Below are positions 61,301 to 64,000 of a DNA stretch of 64,000 nucleotides, piece by piece (the first letter of the stretch is position 1; the number at the start of each line of letters is the position of its first letter). The stretch spans positions 686,001 through 750,000 of the forward strand of contig NZ_JBAJNS010000001.1 in NCBI RefSeq assembly GCF_037911585.1. Reading direction: 5' to 3'. The stretch is from Streptomyces sp. GSL17-111 (GTDB lineage: Bacteria > Actinomycetota > Actinomycetes > Streptomycetales > Streptomycetaceae). The position numbers and the translations under genes are program-made. The notes beneath the pieces are model-generated. The model searched no databases, was not told the DNA's origin, and was given only the letters and a program-made list of their open reading frames with translations.

Positions 61301-64000
61301 GACGCACGTCGACTGGTCGGACGGGACGATGGAAGTGCTCACCGAACAGCGTGACTGGCCGAAGGGTGGACGGCGCCGCAGGGCCGGAGTGTCCGCTTTC
61401 GGCATCAGCGGCACCAACGCCCACCTCGTCCTGGAGGAAGCACCTGAGGAGCCACAGGGTCAGACCCCGGTGCCCGAACCCGCCAGCGCTTCCGAGACCG
61501 CCGCAGCGGAGTCCCTGCCGGTGGTGTCGCTGGTGCTGTCCGCGCGGGACGGGAACGCCCTACGCGCTCAGGCGGGACGTCTGGCGGCGCACCTGCGGGA
61601 GACCTCCGACGACGTGCGTGAGGTGGCCGATGCCCTGGTCACCCAGCGTGCCTTCCTCGACCACCGCGCCGTCATCCTCGGCACCGACCGCGACGAACTC
61701 CTCCACGGCCTCGACACCCTCGCCACAGGCGAGGAAGCCCCCGGCGTTATCACCGGACACGGACAGGCCGAACGACCCGTCTTCATCTTCCCCGGCCAGG
61801 GCTCCCAATGGGCCGGCATGGCCCACGACCTCCTGAACACCTCCGCCGTCTTCCGAGAATCCATCGCCGCCTGCGAAGAGGCCCTGGCGCCCCATGTGGA
61901 CTGGTCGCTGACCGAGGTCCTGCGCAGCGACGAGCCCATCACCCGCGTCGACGTCATCCAACCCGTCCTGTTCGCGGTCATGGTGTCCCTCGCCGCCATG
62001 TGGCGCTCCCTGGGCGTCGAACCCGCAGCCGTCATCGGGCACTCCCAGGGCGAGATCGCCGCAGCCGTCGTCTCCGAAGCCCTCACCCTCAACGACGGCG
62101 CCAAAATCGCAGCCCTACGCTCCCAAGCCCTCCGCACCCTCAGCGGCACCGGAGGCATGGCCTCCATACCCCTGAGCCCTGAGGACACCACGAACCTCAT
62201 CGCCCCCTGGGCCTCCGAGCTGAGCATCGCCGCCCACAACGGACCCCACACCACCGTCATCGCCGGAAACACCGAGGCACTCGACCAACTCCTCACCCAC
62301 TGCGAGAACAACGACATCCGGGCCCGACGCATCGACGTCGACTACGCCTCACACACCCACCACATCGAAACCCTCAAAACCCACCTCACCACCACCCTCA
62401 CCGACATCACCCCCCAGCCGTCGAAGATCCCCTTCTACTCCACCGTCACCGGCACCACCCTCGACACCACCCAGCTCACCGCCGACTACTGGTACACCAA
62501 CCTCCGCCAACCCGTCCTCCTCACCCACACCACCCAACACGCCCACCAAAACGGCCACACCGCCTACATCGAAATCAGCCCCCACCCCATCCTCACCCCC
62601 GCACTGGAAACCACCCTCGAAACCACCAACACACCCGTCCTCATCACCGGCACCCTCCAACGCAACAAGAACGCCTGGCACCAACTCCTCACCAACGCCG
62701 CCCACACCACCACCCACGGCATCCCCACCACAGCCCCAGAACCACGCCCCACCCACCACATCGACCTCCCCACCTACCCCTTCCAACGCACCCACTACTG
62801 GCTGGACAGTGCGCCGGCGCCCGACGCGCTCGTGCGGTCGGCCGGGCTCTCCTCCGCCGAGCATCCGCTGCTCGCCGTAGCGACCACGCTGCCGGACGGG
62901 GCCACCCTGCACACCGGCACCCTGGCCACGGGCACGCACCCCTGGCTCGCCGATCACGCGGTGTGGGACACGGTCCTGCTACCCGGCACCGGTCTGCTCG
63001 ACCTGACGCTGCACGCGGCGCACCACGCCGGAACCCCGTACGTCGAGGAGCTGACGCTGCACGCACCGCTGGTCCTCGGCGCCGACGCCGCCCGGACCGT
63101 GTACGTCCGTACGGAGCCGCCCGCCGACGACGGCAGCCGCACCCTCACCGTGCACAGCACGGCCGACCACCACACCTGGACGCTCCACGCGTCCGCCGTC
63201 CTCTCCCCCACCGTGCCGACGGACGGCGCGGCCGGCGCGGCGGACGCCACGGCGTCCGGTGCCTGGGCCGGAACGTGGCCCCCGGCCGGGGCCGAGCCGG
63301 TGAACGTGGAGGGACTCTACGAGCGGCTGGCCGAGGAGGGTCTGAGGTACGGTCCCGTCTTCCGCGGGCTGCGGCAGGTGTGGCGGCGCGGTGCGGAGTT
63401 GTTCGCCGAGGTGTGCCTGCCCCAGGAGTCGCACGCGGACGCCGAGCGGTTCCGCGTTCACCCCGCGCTGCTCGACGCGGCGCTGCACACGCACCTGGTG
63501 GACGGCGTCGACCGGGTCCGGCTGCCGTTCGCCTGGCGCGGGATCACCCTGCACGCGGTCGGGGCGACGGAGTTGCGGGTGCGTCTGGCTCCGGACGGGC
63601 CCGAGAGCCTGTCGTTGAGTGTGTCGGACGCCGGTGGGTCCCCGGTCGCGACCGTCTCGTCCCTGGCGGTACGCCCGGTCGAGCGGGAGCAGGTGTCGGC
63701 GGCGGCCCGTGGGGCCGTGGTGGCGGAGTCGCTGTACGAACCGGTGTGGCGGGAGGTGTCCGGGCCCACGGGCGGGGCACCTCGTCGAACGGCCGTCGTC
63801 CGGGCGGACGCGCTGCACGCCGACGGGGACCCGGACGTGGTCGCCACCGGGCTGCTCGACGCGGCGGCGGACGCGGTCGCGTCCCCCGAGGTGATCGTCG
63901 TCCCGTGCGGGTGGTCCGCGCATCCGTCGCGGGTGCCGGATCGCGTTGGCCTGGCGGTGGGGCGCGTGGTCGCCCTGCTGCGTGCCTGGGCGGCGGACGC
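55347..64000 (+). CDS. Modular type I PKS: module 2 KS-AT-KR-ACP, module 3 KS-AT-DH-KR (3' end beyond window)
   Basis: Starts at ATG 55347 with a coiled-coil N-terminal docking helix (KALRASLKEAELLRQQNRRL). Module 2: KS Cys210, AT Ser665 with YASH (methylmalonyl type), KR with TGGTGSLA, no LDD, and a Trp in GFWGSG, suggesting an A-type ketoreductase; ACP Ser1543. Module 3: KS Cys1778, AT Ser2233 with YASH, DH with His2537 in HAVWDTVLLP and LLDAALH, then the structural half of a KR where the window ends. The open frame continues to base 64000, so at least a KR and ACP remain outside. Together with the upstream gene this gives a starter plus three methylmalonyl extensions so far. Confidence 0.9.
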   Translation, partial: MTASNEQVVKALRASLKEAELLRQQNRRLTAAAAAADEPLAVVGMACRYPGDVTSPEDLWRLVTNGTDAVSDFPEDRGWDVAGLYDPDPEAIGRTYTRSGGFLRGAAHFDPGFFGISPREATAMHPQQRLLLETSWEALERSGIDPTSVRGTRTGVFAGVMHQDYASRLRRAPDGLEGYLMTGSLGSVVSGRVAYTLGLEGPAVTVDTACSSSLVALHLAGQSLRQGECSMALVGGVTVMTTPVSFVEFSRQRALSPDGRCRSFAAGAQGTGWAEGVGVLVLERLSDARRAGHRVLAVVRGSAVNQDGASSGFSAPNGPAQERAIRQALGSAGLTPADVDAVEAHGTGTKLGDPIEAQALIDTYGQNRPAERPLWLGSLKSNIGHAQAAAGVGGVMKMVLALRHGVLPQTLHVDAPSPYVDWGSGGVELLTEQRPWPAVDRPRRAAVSSFGISGTNAHVILEQAPDETPGPAPVAVPGAPRDAEAEAETSVISLVLSGRSARAVQAQAGRLAAHLRETSDDVREVADALITQRAFLDHRAVILGTDRDELLHGLDTLATGQETPGVITGHGQAERPVFVFPGQGSQWAGMAHDLLNTSAVFRESIAACEEALNPYVDWSLTEVLRSDEPITRVDVIQPVLFAVMVSLAAMWRSLGVEPAAVIGHSQGEIAAAVVSEALTLNDGAKIAALRSQALRTLSGTGGMASLPMSPEDTTTLLQPWATDLSIAAHNGPHTTVIAGNTEALEELLTHCENNDIRARRIDVDYASHTHHIETLKTHLATSLTDITPQPSRIPFYSTVTGTTLDTTQLTADYWYTNLRQPVLLTHTTQHAHTQGHTAYIEISPHPILTPALETTLEPHPVLITSTLQRNKNAWHQLLTNAAHTTTHGIPTHWNHTTNQATHHLNLPTYPFQHQHLWIADEPDAAATEAGPAHGPDAAFWEAVEAQDLGELVRTLDVDEEQGSSLSAVLPTLSSWRRRSKERATVDAWRYRAEWRPLEWSGHGRLTGTWWVVVPTGHVESPWVAETTRMLTRHGVRVVTVELSAADADRAALAGRLRALGAGGEEAPAGVLSFLAWDGGRDSRHRALPVGVGLTLALAQAWVDLGSRAPLWCVTRGAVSAASGDAPADPVQAQLWGLGRVVALEHPRLWGGLIDLPQEPDESSLTALLRVPVDGGGEDQVAVRRGTVAVRRMVGAATGDVEPGRRWRPRGTVLITGGTGSLAPRLARRLAETGAEHLVLVSRSGADAPGAAELSAELSAAGVRVTVAACDVSDREAVAALLARLRAEGHVVRTVLHTAAYIELAPFEGTTAESFDAVLAAKVDGTEHLVELLDAEELDAFVLFSSIAGFWGSGDHAAYAAANAALDAWAERGRARGLPMTSVAWGVWEDAVNTWRNLGDTDVEATRERVRRQGLPLMRPELALAALEQALDHDDTFVAVSDIDWERFVPLFTAMRPSRLLAELPAARSVSERSTTATADAEGQGGEGPVAGAELRARLDGLSPADAERVLLERVDSLARTVLGHGGTEALSPDRAFKDLGFESLTAVELRNRLNRETGLRLPATLVFDRPTPRALVGYLREQLLPRAEEEAVEDLRSGPADQGGELRDDEDAIAIVGMACRFPGGVDSPESLWRLLAEGGDAVSSPPAARGWGQGQAFGVEDPGVLRGGFLADVSGFDAAFFGIGPREALAMDPQQRLLLETTWEAFERAGVDPASLRGSRTGAFIGAMGHGYGQRSADAPQAVQDYVITGGVTSVISGRLAYTFGLEGPAVTVDTACSSSLVALHLAVRSLRSNESTMALAGGVVVMPTPDVFIGFGRMGALAEDARCKAFSDDADGFGLAEGAGVLLLERLSDARRNGRRVLAVVRGSAINQDGASNGLAAPNGPAQERVIRAALADAGVAPEEVDAVEAHGTGTRLGDPIEAQALLSTYGAKRPVERPLRLGSLKSNIGHTQAAAGVAGVMKMVLALQHDVLPSTLHVTEPTTHVDWSDGTMEVLTEQRDWPKGGRRRRAGVSAFGISGTNAHLVLEEAPEEPQGQTPVPEPASASETAAAESLPVVSLVLSARDGNALRAQAGRLAAHLRETSDDVREVADALVTQRAFLDHRAVILGTDRDELLHGLDTLATGEEAPGVITGHGQAERPVFIFPGQGSQWAGMAHDLLNTSAVFRESIAACEEALAPHVDWSLTEVLRSDEPITRVDVIQPVLFAVMVSLAAMWRSLGVEPAAVIGHSQGEIAAAVVSEALTLNDGAKIAALRSQALRTLSGTGGMASIPLSPEDTTNLIAPWASELSIAAHNGPHTTVIAGNTEALDQLLTHCENNDIRARRIDVDYASHTHHIETLKTHLTTTLTDITPQPSKIPFYSTVTGTTLDTTQLTADYWYTNLRQPVLLTHTTQHAHQNGHTAYIEISPHPILTPALETTLETTNTPVLITGTLQRNKNAWHQLLTNAAHTTTHGIPTTAPEPRPTHHIDLPTYPFQRTHYWLDSAPAPDALVRSAGLSSAEHPLLAVATTLPDGATLHTGTLATGTHPWLADHAVWDTVLLPGTGLLDLTLHAAHHAGTPYVEELTLHAPLVLGADAARTVYVRTEPPADDGSRTLTVHSTADHHTWTLHASAVLSPTVPTDGAAGAADATASGAWAGTWPPAGAEPVNVEGLYERLAEEGLRYGPVFRGLRQVWRRGAELFAEVCLPQESHADAERFRVHPALLDAALHTHLVDGVDRVRLPFAWRGITLHAVGATELRVRLAPDGPESLSLSVSDAGGSPVATVSSLAVRPVEREQVSAAARGAVVAESLYEPVWREVSGPTGGAPRRTAVVRADALHADGDPDVVATGLLDAAADAVASPEVIVVPCGWSAHPSRVPDRVGLAVGRVVALLRAWAAD
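56865..58082 (+). repeat. AT-region repeat, copy 2 (module 2)
   Basis: Near-identical to copies in modules 1 and 3 from the AT entry linker through PTYPFQ. It diverges sharply right after, where module 2 lacks a dehydratase. This puts the homology boundary at the post-AT linker. Confidence 0.85.
61517..62802 (+). repeat. AT-region repeat, copy 3 (module 3)
   Basis: Near-identical to copy 1, including about 50 bp more upstream sequence shared only with module 1, and differing mainly at 62545-62760. Shared upstream text and the dehydratase that follows make modules 1 and 3 the closest pair. Confidence 0.85.

Overview
The window is high-GC actinomycete chromosomal DNA, almost certainly Streptomyces. 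The signs are the codon bias, rare TTA codons confined to secondary-metabolism genes, a SARP regulator, and an aconitase/HTH-MurA gene pair that I recall as neighbours in the S. coelicolor core genome. It holds two or three biosynthetic gene clusters around that short core island. No rRNA, tRNA, CRISPR array or insertion sequence was seen.

Left cluster (1-20962). Three overlapping or closely spaced minus-strand genes encode a PKS/NRPS hybrid. The first (6163-14028) is KS-[decayed AT]-ACP-aminotransferase-FMN monooxygenase-C-[decayed A]-PCP. The second (2058-6104) is AMP ligase-KR-ACP. The third (1-2058) is KS-AT and runs off the left edge. Divergently, two ABC exporter half-subunits are followed by a stand-alone adenylation enzyme and a stand-alone condensation-like enzyme. 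The aminotransferase plus monooxygenase order recalls cyanobacterial microginin/puwainaphycin synthases, so an alpha-hydroxy-beta-amino acid unit is inferred. The free adenylation enzyme probably serves the A-less NRPS module in trans.

Core island (21514-26169). acnA (minus) and a MurA-type enolpyruvyl transferase with an N-terminal helix-turn-helix (plus) share an intergenic region. It carries an iron-box-like site (15 of 19 matches to the DmdR/IdeR consensus) and a perfect 18-bp palindrome.

Middle cluster (26324-47340). A minus-strand operon encodes an arginine-dependent amidinotransferase, an MbtH protein and a three-module NRPS (C-A-PCP-C-A-PCP, then C-A-PCP-TE; the last gene has an apparent frameshift near 28975-29020). 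A divergent plus-strand operon carries a C-methyltransferase and a complete tyrosine-to-4-alkylproline set: homologues of LmbB1, LmbB2, LmbY, LmbX and LmbA. A transporter and a SARP regulator follow. The second adenylation domain has a proline-type scaffold with a rebuilt pocket, fitting an alkylproline substrate. The closest chemistry I can name is the lucentamycins (homoarginine plus 3-methyl-4-ethylideneproline); this is an inference.

Right cluster (47967-64000). Two modular type I PKS genes read rightward: a loading AT-ACP plus module 1 (KS-AT-DH-KR-ACP), then module 2 (KS-AT-KR-ACP) and module 3 (KS-AT-DH-KR, cut by the window end). All three extender ATs have the methylmalonyl-type YASH motif and are nearly identical at the DNA level. 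Whether this PKS belongs with the NRPS is not decided by the sequence.

In-frame TTA codons in six genes of the left and middle clusters indicate bldA-dependent timing.
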